From an uncultured Bacteroidales bacterium (lineage in GTDB: Bacteria > Bacteroidota > Bacteroidia > Bacteroidales > UBA3824): a DNA stretch of 15,681 bases. The stretch lies in the NCBI GenBank assembly GCA_937877455.1, contig CALFIU010000083.1:1-15681 (forward strand), written 5' to 3'. Both the position numbers and the translations under genes were made by a program. Under the pieces are notes generated by a model that saw nothing but the letters and a program-made list of their open reading frames with translations, made no database searches and was not told the origin of the DNA. Shown in pieces: positions 5,666 through 11,804 of this stretch (positions are counted from its first letter, which is position 1; every line of letters begins with the position of its first letter).

Positions 5666-5866
5666 ATGGACTTTGAAAAACTTGAGCAGCTATGCAATAA
5701 GCACGATATTACCATTGCACAGTTGGAAAGGAAGTTGGATTTTGGCAATGGAACAATCCGTCTGTGGAGAACGCGTCAGCCTTTGGCAATTAATGTCAAA
5801 AAGGTTGCAGATTTCTTTGGCGTACAGATGGAAGAACTCTTGAAAGAGGACAACGATGAACGCTGA
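5666..5866 (+). CDS. Cro-like HTH regulator
   Basis: A 66-residue single-domain helix-turn-helix protein (MDFEKLEQLCNKHDITIAQL, then ERKLDFGNGTIRLW and VKKVADFFGVQMEELL). The size and place (first gene of the rightward early operon, divergent from the repressor) are those of a Cro. Its turn-recognition stretch NGTIRLW differs at one residue from the repressor's NGVIRLW, so both should read the same operator. The ATG at 5666 is chosen because GGAAGGAGGG (5651-5660) is 5 bases upstream; an earlier in-frame start at 5627 lacks one. The stop lies inside the next small gene (11-bp overlap). Confidence 0.83.
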   Translation: MDFEKLEQLCNKHDITIAQLERKLDFGNGTIRLWRTRQPLAINVKKVADFFGVQMEELLKEDNDER

Positions 5867-5957
5867 ACAAATCATCCGCGCCCTTTACGATTTGTGGGCG
5901 CGTGAGCATGGAAAGCAACAAATCGAGATTGAAATCAGTAAAAAGGAAACTCAATGA
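5856..5957 (+). CDS. Small hypothetical early protein (33 aa)
   Basis: ATG 5856 to TGA 5955-5957. The product begins MNAEQIIRALYDLWAREHG and ends with a charged tail (EIEISKKETQ). It starts within the end of the Cro-like gene (11-bp overlap), with AAAGAGGA just upstream. Short proteins of this kind (helix with LYDLWAREHG) often follow cro-like genes in clostridial phages. No function recognised. Confidence 0.6.
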   Translation: MNAEQIIRALYDLWAREHGKQQIEIEISKKETQ

Positions 5958-5989
5958 AACCTAAGAAAACGTAAGGAAAGGGATTTTAA

Positions 5990-6427
5990 GTGCAAATGAG
6001 AAGATACAACGCCAAAGTGACTGGCGTTGGTGAGGAGCTTTATAAGCTGGCAGACGTAATCGGCATCACACACGCGCTTGGGTGCATCTTTGGATACAAT
6101 ATCGAGATGACTTTAATCATCCCGGAAGAACTGCTGAATGCGAATGTCCGCACAATTGACCTTACACCACGTGCGCGGTCGGCGGTGACAAAGTGGTGTG
6201 GCATGAATGCCGAGAAGCCGCAAACGGTCGCCAGGATTGTGGAGATGATTAAGCGGGGTGACGAAGTGCGCCCGTATCTCGTTGGATATGGCAAGAAAAC
6301 GGAAGGACAGCTGAAACAGCGGCTTATGGAGGCTGCATGGGACGCTATGACGGAGGAACAGCGCAAGGCATTCTGCGTTGACCTTATTGTCAAGAACTGC
6401 TACTACGCGGAGGTCAACGATGAGTAA
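5990..6427 (+). CDS. Hypothetical protein with RpoA-CTD/HhH-like C-terminus
   Basis: A 145-residue early protein. The C-terminal half contains LTPRARSAVTKWCG, then TVARIVEMIKRGD, then LVGYGKKTEGQLKQRL. This order (first helix, hairpin, a GYGKKT/GLGKKS loop, last helix) resembles the helix-hairpin-helix C-terminal domain of the RNA polymerase alpha subunit, so DNA binding or contact with transcription is possible. That is an inference from pattern only. The start is a choice between GTG 5990 and ATG 5996; GTG is preferred because AAGGAAAGGG (5973-5982) lies 7 bases before it. It overlaps the next gene by 8 bp. Confidence 0.72.
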   Translation: MQMRRYNAKVTGVGEELYKLADVIGITHALGCIFGYNIEMTLIIPEELLNANVRTIDLTPRARSAVTKWCGMNAEKPQTVARIVEMIKRGDEVRPYLVGYGKKTEGQLKQRLMEAAWDAMTEEQRKAFCVDLIVKNCYYAEVNDE

Positions 6428-6941
6428 AGCGGTTAAGCGCGGTGGCAAGGAACACAACATCTATCTGGCGAAGAAATCAGCCGCTGAAGAAGAGCTGGGG
6501 CGGAACTATTGGTGGGTAAATCGTCAGTTTGTCTTAGACTCCACTGTCATTGCCATTGGAGACATGATGGAGGCTGACGGGAAATCCTTTGAGGAAATCT
6601 GGGATTTCATGGACAAATTTTCGGTGGCATATCTCCAAGTGGAGCATGACATAGCCTATGAAGTTGGCGGCGAGGCTGACGAAGAAGCTATGAACCGTGA
6701 TAAGGTTGGCTCATCATGGGTTGCCAAAGACAAGGTTGACCGCCTCTTGAAGCAGTATGTCCGCCCAGAGGAATTTAAGACATTCCGGGAACGGTATGAC
6801 GAAATACCGCTACTCCCGTACACAATGAAGGACAGCTTGATCTACTCTTTGCAGAGGGTTGTCAGCAAGAAGGATGACGAAATTACCAAGCTGAAAGGGC
6901 AGATTAAGCTTATGAAAATCAAGCGGGGTGAGGGCGAATGA
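6420..6941 (+). CDS. Hypothetical early phage protein (173 aa)
   Basis: A 173-residue acidic, mostly helical protein with YWWVNRQFVLDSTVIAIGDM near the N-terminus (about 30-50), an aromatic acidic middle, and a C-terminal coiled-coil-like stretch (about 148-170, SKKDDEITKLKGQIKLMKIK). The start at ATG 6420 is fixed by GGAGGT (6409-6414), 5 bases upstream; a frame opening at 6378 would lack this. It overlaps the previous gene by 8 bp and the next by 4 bp (ATGA). No catalytic motif or known family is recognised. Conserved-looking proteins of this size occur in the early operons of clostridial phages. Confidence 0.72.
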   Translation: MSKAVKRGGKEHNIYLAKKSAAEEELGRNYWWVNRQFVLDSTVIAIGDMMEADGKSFEEIWDFMDKFSVAYLQVEHDIAYEVGGEADEEAMNRDKVGSSWVAKDKVDRLLKQYVRPEEFKTFRERYDEIPLLPYTMKDSLIYSLQRVVSKKDDEITKLKGQIKLMKIKRGEGE

Positions 6942-7141
6942 TACGTCCAGAAGAATATGCCCGTCTGCTTGAAGAAGCGCACGAGTTAGAGCAGAAGCTC
7001 CGTGACCGTATCCAGGTGCTGACATGGCAGTTGGCACAGGCGCAAAGCGATTGCCGATATAAAGATTATCTTATCATGAAAAAGGAGGAAGAAATAGATG
7101 CCAGCAAGAACAGACAAGCGAGTCAAACAGGCTTGGGGTGA
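6938..7141 (+). CDS. Small coiled-coil protein (67 aa)
   Basis: A 67-residue protein with a long amphipathic helix (about residues 5-52, with YARLLEEAHELEQKL and VLTWQLAQAQ) and a polar end. No membrane segment or metal site. ATG 6938 overlaps the stop before it by 4 bp, and its last 44 bases overlap the next gene, whose start has its own strong ribosome binding site. Function unknown; possibly an oligomerising partner for a neighbour. Confidence 0.65.
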   Translation: MIRPEEYARLLEEAHELEQKLRDRIQVLTWQLAQAQSDCRYKDYLIMKKEEEIDASKNRQASQTGLG

Positions 7142-7415
7142 AGCACTCTACTTCAAGCGTTGGGAATGCAAAATGACCCAGCAATTGCTTACCGCTCAGG
7201 TCGGTGTGACTGACGCGACGGTATCAAGTTATGAATCTGGGCGCGCAATCCCAAACGTTATTGTGGCACAGCGGATTGTCAAGGCTCTTGATTGGACGGT
7301 GGAAGAATGGGCGCGAGAAGCCGAACGTAGGCTTAATGATGAGACATGGACGCCGTATCATTTTCCAACTCGCTTTCGAGACGGATGGGGAGGGTATTAT
7401 GGGAAACATCCCTGA
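7098..7415 (+). CDS. XRE-family HTH DNA-binding protein
   Basis: A 105-residue protein with a classical XRE helix-turn-helix (about residues 10-65: ALYFKRWECKMTQQLLTAQVG, then VTDATVSSYESGRAIPNVIVAQRIVKAL). The pattern TQQ…VTDATVSSYESGRAIP is typical of Cro/C1-type domains. The C-terminal tail is Trp/Tyr/Gly-rich (FRDGWGGYYGKHP). AAAGGAGGAA (7080-7089) precedes ATG 7098. Lying inside the early operon, it is more likely an extra early regulator than the main lysogeny switch. The 3' end overlaps the next gene by 17 bp. Confidence 0.85.
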   Translation: MPARTDKRVKQAWGEALYFKRWECKMTQQLLTAQVGVTDATVSSYESGRAIPNVIVAQRIVKALDWTVEEWAREAERRLNDETWTPYHFPTRFRDGWGGYYGKHP

Positions 7416-7593
7416 TTACTTGCTTGACCCTCCTGAGCCGATGGAATGTCCATCATGCCCGGTGTGTGGGACGGAGATGTACGACTATGTTTACATCGAC
7501 ATTGACGGTGAGGTCGTTGGATGCTCGGAGTGCGTAAGATCCAAAGACCCGTGGGAATATTTAGAAATGTTGGAGGATGAGGACAACTTCTGA
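7399..7593 (+). CDS. Small zinc-ribbon protein (64 aa)
   Basis: A 64-residue acidic protein with two CxxC pairs, Cys20-x2-Cys23 and Cys42-x2-Cys45 (plus Cys17), spaced like a zinc ribbon with a short beta hairpin between them (YDYVYIDIDGEVVGC). The acidic C-terminus is DPWEYLEMLEDEDNF. ATG 7399 has GGGGAGGG (7387-7394) 4 bases upstream; earlier in-frame codons from 7231 lie over the HTH gene and are not needed. It is joined to the next gene by a TGATG overlap. Likely a protein- or nucleic-acid-binding accessory; function not known. Confidence 0.75.
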   Translation: MGNIPDYLLDPPEPMECPSCPVCGTEMYDYVYIDIDGEVVGCSECVRSKDPWEYLEMLEDEDNF

Positions 7594-8273
7594 TGGACGA
7601 GGAAAGGTCAAGAGTTTATTGGAAAAGCTCAATGGACATGGAAATTGAGCCTACGCCGCACGAGGCGTATGTGAAGCATTGTACGGTAGAAGTAGCACAA
7701 GCTTTGTGGAACAGCGTTAAAACGCTGGCTATGAAAGATTATATCGGTGCGGAAGCGCGGTTGTTGGATAATCCCACAGATGTCTATGCGCTTAGTACGA
7801 AAGCAGAGTGTGAGACGTTCTTTGAAGAACTCCACAAGCTTGATACCGTCAAATACAAGCTGAAGTATGACGGCGGTCTGTTTGAGTGTATCGCTATGGA
7901 GCATTTTCCAAAAGAGTGGGGCGTGATGCTTCCGACAGGCAAGCACGCCACCAAGTGCCCGATTTGCAAAGAAGGGACTATTGGGAGATTCTTTCTCCCG
8001 GTAGACAGAAACAAGCCACGTGGCAAACGTGCGAAAGACCCACGCGTGACGTTTTCGTGTGATGTCTGCACGTTCCGAAAAGTATTTCACCTTGGTAGAA
8101 TGGAGGACGAATATTTGCAGGAACAAGCGAAACAGTGGAAGCGAATTGCGATGCAGCAACGGGTTCAGTTGTGTCGCCAAGAGACGCAGGCGCAACTTGA
8201 GAAGCATCCCGAATGGGATCAGCATGAAAAAGACCTGTGCTATCAGAGGATGGCGAAGAAATGGCACGTATAG
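7593..8273 (+). CDS. Hypothetical zinc-ribbon protein (226 aa)
   Basis: A 226-residue protein with a helical N-terminal half, a zinc ribbon in the middle (CPIC at 122-125 and CDVC at 156-159, with a basic stretch RNKPRGKRAKD between), and a long charged helix at the C-terminus (about 170-225). The basic loop inside the ribbon suggests nucleic acid binding. Start ATG 7593 shares bases with the previous stop (TGATG), so translation is coupled. No specific family recognised. Position between small regulators and the Sak4-like ATPase fits a replication or recombination helper, but nothing in the sequence proves it. Confidence 0.7.
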   Translation: MDEERSRVYWKSSMDMEIEPTPHEAYVKHCTVEVAQALWNSVKTLAMKDYIGAEARLLDNPTDVYALSTKAECETFFEELHKLDTVKYKLKYDGGLFECIAMEHFPKEWGVMLPTGKHATKCPICKEGTIGRFFLPVDRNKPRGKRAKDPRVTFSCDVCTFRKVFHLGRMEDEYLQEQAKQWKRIAMQQRVQLCRQETQAQLEKHPEWDQHEKDLCYQRMAKKWHV

Positions 8274-8503
8274 TCACTTTGGGATCACAGGAATTTGAGG
8301 TTGTCTCGCAGTACGAAGGAGGCATTGACCTCTTGCTTACAGAGGATGGACGCTGGTATCTGTATTGGCAAGATACGGGAAACTTTATGCGGTTCGCCAC
8401 TGAAAACAAGGTGTGGGAATATGCGTTCCGAATGGGATTAGAACTCAAGCCGATTAAGAATGAAAATAACAGAAAGGAAGGAGCCGAAGAACAGAATGGG
8501 TGA
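8261..8503 (+). CDS. Hypothetical protein (80 aa)
   Basis: An 80-residue protein starting MARIVTLGSQEFEVVSQYEG. The first 45 residues look like a small beta fold (alternating hydrophobics, LLLTEDGRWYLYWQDTGNFMRF), then a helix and a polar Asn/Lys/Glu-rich tail. ATG 8261 lies inside the end of the previous gene (13-bp overlap); the frame could open earlier at 8237 but that adds only overlap. Its 3' end carries the GGAAGGAG that serves the Sak4-like gene. No family recognised. Confidence 0.6.
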   Translation: MARIVTLGSQEFEVVSQYEGGIDLLLTEDGRWYLYWQDTGNFMRFATENKVWEYAFRMGLELKPIKNENNRKEGAEEQNG

Positions 8504-9134
8504 AGCAATCCTGTGTTATGGGAAAAGTGGCAGTGGGAAATCAAGATCACTGTTGAACTTTGGAGAGGATGAAATCTTCCTGGTGAATGTCATCGGAAAG
8601 CGGATGCCGTTTGCGAAGAAGTTCAAGTATGAGATGACGTCCGACAATGTGGACGTTATCAAAAGCAAGCTCAAGGCAATGCCGTGTAAAGTCGCCGTGA
8701 TCGACGATGCAGGATACATGATGACGAACACATTTATGCGTAACCGAGACGCCAAGGATCAGTTTAGTGTCTACAATCAAATCGGTGACATGATGTGGGG
8801 GCTGGTGCGGTACGTCAAGAAAGAACTCCCGGACGATGTGCTGGTGTACATCTTGATGCACGAAGAGTCAGATGACTTTGGCAACACGAAGTTACGGACT
8901 ATCGGCAAACTGCTTGACCAGAAAGTGTGCCTTGAGGGAATGGTAACGATTTGCTTACGGTGTGTGGCGAGAGGGACATCACATCTCTTCCTGACAAACT
9001 CTACGGGAACGGGCATTGAGAAATCCCCGGAGGGACTTTTTGAGTTGGAAGAGCCGAATGACCTCAAGGCGATTGACACGAAGATTCGCAAGTTCTGGGG
9101 TATTGAACCTACGAAAAAGGAGGATGGCAAATGA
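8496..9134 (+). CDS. Sak4-like RecA-fold ATPase (phage recombination)
   Basis: A 212-residue P-loop ATPase. The Walker A is GKSGSGKS (9-16) at the very N-terminus, Walker B is VAVIDD (66-71), and a later strand ends in YILMHEE, the arrangement of phage 'AAA family/nucleotide-binding' proteins related to Sak4. Sak4 proteins are RecA-core ATPases that assist single-strand annealing together with a phage SSB. An SSB-like gene (11805-12344) lies downstream in the same operon, which fits. ATG 8496 is chosen because the P-loop follows directly and GGAAGGAG (8476-8483) lies upstream; a frame from 8460 is longer but without a site. It overlaps the next gene by 4 bp. Confidence 0.82.
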   Translation: MGEAILCYGKSGSGKSRSLLNFGEDEIFLVNVIGKRMPFAKKFKYEMTSDNVDVIKSKLKAMPCKVAVIDDAGYMMTNTFMRNRDAKDQFSVYNQIGDMMWGLVRYVKKELPDDVLVYILMHEESDDFGNTKLRTIGKLLDQKVCLEGMVTICLRCVARGTSHLFLTNSTGTGIEKSPEGLFELEEPNDLKAIDTKIRKFWGIEPTKKEDGK

Positions 9135-9361
9135 CAGAACCATATATCCCTTGCACCCCGCAACGGTGGGACGCCACGATCCCGCACAACTATTCCAACT
9201 TGGTGTTTAAGAATCTTGACCAGACTGACATATTATACTTTCTGCGGCTGTTGCAGAAAGCGGAGTGGCAACGGTGTTCCAAAATCAGCGGAGACGATGC
9301 GGTTGTGGCAGAAATCAAGCCGTCTATGCCGCCGATAGTGATTGACAATGGCGAAAGTTGA
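9131..9361 (+). CDS. Hypothetical protein (76 aa)
   Basis: A 76-residue protein, MTEPYIPCTPQRWDATIPHN at the start, a helix around ILYFLRLLQKAEWQRC, and a Pro/Ile-rich end. AAGGAGG (9117-9123) gives a good ribosome binding site for ATG 9131. It overlaps the previous gene by 4 bp and the next by 14 bp. No known motif; conserved position after the Sak4-like ATPase suggests a helper, but this is only context. Confidence 0.62.
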   Translation: MTEPYIPCTPQRWDATIPHNYSNLVFKNLDQTDILYFLRLLQKAEWQRCSKISGDDAVVAEIKPSMPPIVIDNGES

Positions 9362-9590
9362 GTCAGCCTGTACGTCCTATGAAGAGCGGTGGGTGAACAT
9401 TTTCTTCACGGACGGCGAGGTCTGCTGCAAGTATTGTCCGCTATTGCAGACATACTCCAGACCGTATTGTATGAGAACTGGTGAACTGTTAGTCAGTACT
9501 GAAACCATTGGATATTGGTGTCCATTATTGAAAGCTGACAAGGACGGGAAGGTAGTGAACCCTGGAACAGGGGAGGTGTTCTTCACTTGA
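9348..9590 (+). CDS. Small cysteine-rich protein (80 aa)
   Basis: An 80-residue protein with Cys8, Cys26, Cys27, Cys30, Cys41 and Cys58 (EVCCKYCPLL, then YWCPLL), which looks like an irregular zinc-binding protein. The start is ATG 9348 (an in-frame TTG at 9342 is possible). The last 18 residues, with NPGTGEVFFT, resemble the C-terminal tail of the following HNH protein. The codons for GTGEV also spell the GGGGAGGTG (9570-9578) ribosome binding site of that next gene, which starts in a TTGA overlap with this stop. Function unknown. Confidence 0.7.
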   Translation: MAKVESACTSYEERWVNIFFTDGEVCCKYCPLLQTYSRPYCMRTGELLVSTETIGYWCPLLKADKDGKVVNPGTGEVFFT

Positions 9591-10180
9591 CAGAAGAGTG
9601 GCGTGATATTGATGGATATGAAGGACTATATCAAGTCAGCAGCCTTGGTAGAATTCGTAGCTTAGATAGAACAATTATCCAATCAAATGGTAAAAAGCGA
9701 TTCTACAAAGGCAAAATCCTGGCACTTACCGATGCGGGAAAAGGCTATAGAAATGTACCGCTGTCCAAAAATGGAAAACATTCGACCCCACGGGTTTGCC
9801 GTATAGTAGCGCAAGCCTTTTGCACAAACCCTTATGGGTATAATCAAGTAAACCATAAGGACGAGGACAAGGCAAATGATCGTGCCGATAATCTGGAATG
9901 GTGTACACCAAAATATAACACAAATTATGGGACGGGCATTCAGCGCAGAGCAAAAACGATTTCTATTCCTGTCGATCAGTACACGTTAGACGGGCAATTT
10001 GTCAAAAGATGGGATGGCATTAAAATAGCCGCTAATGCTTTGAATATTCATGCAGAGCATATTAGCCACTGTTGTAAGGGTCGCTTAAATCAAACAGGAG
10101 GATATAAATGGCAATATGCATCTAAGGACGATAATGGCGCAATCGTATCGCCTGAGAGTGGGGAAGTGTTGTTTCCGTGA
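9587..10180 (+). CDS. HNH homing endonuclease (NUMOD4 + HNH)
   Basis: A 197-residue free-standing homing endonuclease. Residues 3-30 (EWRDIDGYEGLYQVSSLGRI) are a NUMOD4 domain. Residues 70-110 are an HNH_3-type nuclease core with VNHKDEDKANDRADNLEW (His90, Asn89 and the DNLEW strand). Residues about 125-177 (VDQYTLDGQFVKRW, GIKIAANALNIHAEHISHCC) look like a NUMOD1-type DNA-binding repeat. The TTG start at 9587 has GGGGAGGTG 8 bases upstream and overlaps the stop before it (TTGA). The last 18 residues copy the tail of the previous gene, giving the same ribosome binding site geometry to the methyltransferase. It has no role in phage growth by itself and marks an inserted cassette. Confidence 0.9.
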   Translation: MTEEWRDIDGYEGLYQVSSLGRIRSLDRTIIQSNGKKRFYKGKILALTDAGKGYRNVPLSKNGKHSTPRVCRIVAQAFCTNPYGYNQVNHKDEDKANDRADNLEWCTPKYNTNYGTGIQRRAKTISIPVDQYTLDGQFVKRWDGIKIAANALNIHAEHISHCCKGRLNQTGGYKWQYASKDDNGAIVSPESGEVLFP

Positions 10181-10884
10181 AAGTACTTGTTGCCTGTGAG
10201 GAATCCCAAGTTGTCTGCAAAGCGTTCAGAGATCGCGGGCATGAGGCGTATAGCTGTGATATTCAAGAATGTTCTGGCGGGCATCCTGAGTGGCATTTCT
10301 GCAGAGATTGTTTGGAAGTTATCAGGGGGGGTACTCTGATGGCTCAAAACGGCACAGTGTATGAGATTGACAAGTGGGATTTGATGATTGCTCATCCGCC
10401 GTGTACATATCTTACAGTTTCTGGAAACGCGTGGTTTGATGTTAACAAGTATGGAGACAAAGCACGTCAGAGATATAAGGATAGATACGCCGCTATTGTC
10501 TTTTTTATGCAGCTTATGTGTGCTGATATTCCGAGAATAGCTGTCGAGAACCCTATCGGCATTATGAATACAGCTTTTCGGAAAGCTGATCAGATTATTC
10601 AACCATTCCAGTACGGACATCAAGCCAGAAAAGCAACGTGCTTATGGCTAAAAGGCTTGCCAGTCCTTACACCAACTGATGTAACAGATTGCGGACAAAT
10701 TTTACATGGTGGCTTTTCGGTTGGGGCAAGCGCAAATTACGCCCGTGATGAGAACGGGAAAATTCTTGCTTGGAATGATCCAAGAACAAAAAAAATAAGA
10801 AGTAAAACATTCCCCGGTATTGCAAACGCTATGGCAGAGCAATGGGGGATCGATAGCAACGAAACACAAATATCTTCATTTTGA
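10177..10884 (+). CDS. DNA cytosine (C5) methyltransferase-like protein
   Basis: A 235-residue protein of the phage C5-methyltransferase type. Residues 1-30 (VLVACEESQVVCKAFRDRGHEAYSCDI) are the SAM-binding first motif. Residues 72-80 (AHPPCTYLT) hold the motif IV Pro-Cys with the probable catalytic Cys76. VENPIG at 123-128 corresponds to the ENV/ENP motif. It is much shorter than classical C5 enzymes (about 300-450 residues) and shows no clear target-recognition domain, so specificity is unknown and activity uncertain. GTG 10177 is in a GTGA overlap with the HNH stop, with GGGGAAGTG 8 bases upstream. It may protect phage DNA from host restriction. Confidence 0.75.
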   Translation: MKVLVACEESQVVCKAFRDRGHEAYSCDIQECSGGHPEWHFCRDCLEVIRGGTLMAQNGTVYEIDKWDLMIAHPPCTYLTVSGNAWFDVNKYGDKARQRYKDRYAAIVFFMQLMCADIPRIAVENPIGIMNTAFRKADQIIQPFQYGHQARKATCLWLKGLPVLTPTDVTDCGQILHGGFSVGASANYARDENGKILAWNDPRTKKIRSKTFPGIANAMAEQWGIDSNETQISSF

Positions 10885-10896
10885 AGGAGATTAATT

Positions 10897-10938
10897 ATGA
10901 TAACAAAACCTACATCATGTGAAGTGTTAACGACATGA
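10897..10938 (+). CDS. 13-codon leader ORF before the adenine methyltransferase
   Basis: ATG 10897 follows an excellent GAAGGAGA (10883-10890) and reads MITKPTSCEVLTT. It then stops in an ATGA that is the start of the methyltransferase gene (10935), which has no good site of its own. It could therefore be a leader peptide that delivers ribosomes. The first six codons resemble those of the SSB-like gene at 11805 (MISKPT), with 14 of 18 bases equal, so it may be a remnant or copy of that gene's start. Expression unproven. Confidence 0.4.
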   Translation: MITKPTSCEVLTT

Positions 10939-11104
10939 ACATAGCCTACAACATGGACTGCATGGAAGCGATGCGGGAGATGCCTGACAACGCGTTTGAC
11001 CTTGCCGTTGTAGATCCGCCGTATGGATCAGGGCTGACTGAGGGTGGCGGTTGCCAAGGTTGGTTTTCTAAATACCATCAAGACAGTTCACAATCTGTTC
11101 AAGT

Positions 11105-11122
11105 AGAGAGAGAGAGAGAGAG
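11105..11122 (+). repeat. (AG)9 dinucleotide tract in methyltransferase gene
   Basis: Nine tandem AG units inside the coding sequence, encoding an ERERE run. The frame is the same before and after it in this copy. A change of one or two units would shift the frame, which is how many bacterial mod genes vary in phase. Confidence 0.9.
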
Positions 11123-11188
11123 CCGAACGCAGTACAACCGATTCGGTGGGCGGTTCGACAGGTACAAGCAAGCCAGCCCAAGTCAATC

Positions 11189-11195
11189 GGGGGGG
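11189..11195 (+). repeat. G7 tract at first frame change
   Basis: Seven Gs in a row, read TCG GGG GGG in the opening frame. One more G, or a -1 ribosomal slip on G_GGG_GGG, moves reading into the frame that contains RTGGGWSKIYD. The exact place of the first frame change cannot be proven, because the region between about 11170 and 11278 is not well conserved. Confidence 0.75.
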
Positions 11196-11316
11196 TGGCA
11201 TGGCAAGCAGAAGTACCACCTCGGCGAGACACGGACAGGGAGCGAACTGTCGGAAAGCGGACGGAACGTATGGTGTCGCGAACTGGCGGAGGATGGTCGA
11301 AGATCTACGATCCGAC

Positions 11317-11323
11317 AAAAAAA
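11317..11323 (+). repeat. A7 tract at second frame change
   Basis: Seven As read ACA AAA AAA in the middle frame, followed by TCA TAG. One more A, or a -1 slip on A_AAA_AAA, gives ACA AAA AAA ATC ATA GAG and joins directly to IIEWDVAPG. The join restores the familiar KKIIEWD sequence, so the shift is placed here with good confidence. Confidence 0.82.
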
Positions 11324-11804
11324 TCATAGAGTGGGACGTTGCGCCGGGGCAGGAATACTTTGAGGAATTGTTCCGCGTCTCACGAAACCAGATAATATGG
11401 GGTGGTAACTATTTCTCATTGCCTCCGACAAGATGTTTTCTGGTGTGGCGCAAGCTGACTATCAGCGAAAAGTTTAGTATGGCAATGGCTGAGTATGCTT
11501 GGACTTCTTTCAACTCCAACGCGAAGGTGTTTGAATTTGCACCGCAAGGGAAGCCGGGTGACCGCTTTCATCCCACGCAGAAGCCGATAGAACTGTACGA
11601 TTGGATATTTGCGAACTTTGCCAGCGAAGGCGACAAGATACTTGATACGCATCTTGGGAGCGGCAGTTCACGGATTGCGGCATGGAAAGCTGGACTGGAC
11701 TTCACGGGGTACGAGATAGACGAAACGTACTTCACGTTGGAGGAGCAAAGATTTGAGAAGCATACAAACCAATATAATCTATTTATTATGTGAGGTAAAA
11801 ACGA

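Larger units (their letters stand above)
10935..11793 (+). pseudogene. N6-adenine DNA methyltransferase (beta-type), interrupted by two frame changes
   Basis: Read through two -1 shifts, this is one methyltransferase of about 286 residues. Frame 1 (from ATG 10935) gives the N-terminus with catalytic DPPY (27-30) and then RFGGRFDRYK. The second frame gives RTGGGWSKIYDPTKK (about 11279-11323). The third gives IIEWDVAPGQEYFEELFRVS, PPTRCFLVW, RFHPTQKP and the SAM motif DTHLGSGSSRIAA, ending TAG-free to TGA 11791-11793. The order DPPY first, SAM motif last, is the beta class. The frame changes fit G7 (11189-11195) and A7 (11317-11323), each phased as X_XXX_XXX for a -1 slip. Unshifted, the first frame ends at 11363 and lacks the SAM site. 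It may be decayed, phase-variable, recoded, or carry sequence errors. Confidence 0.82.
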
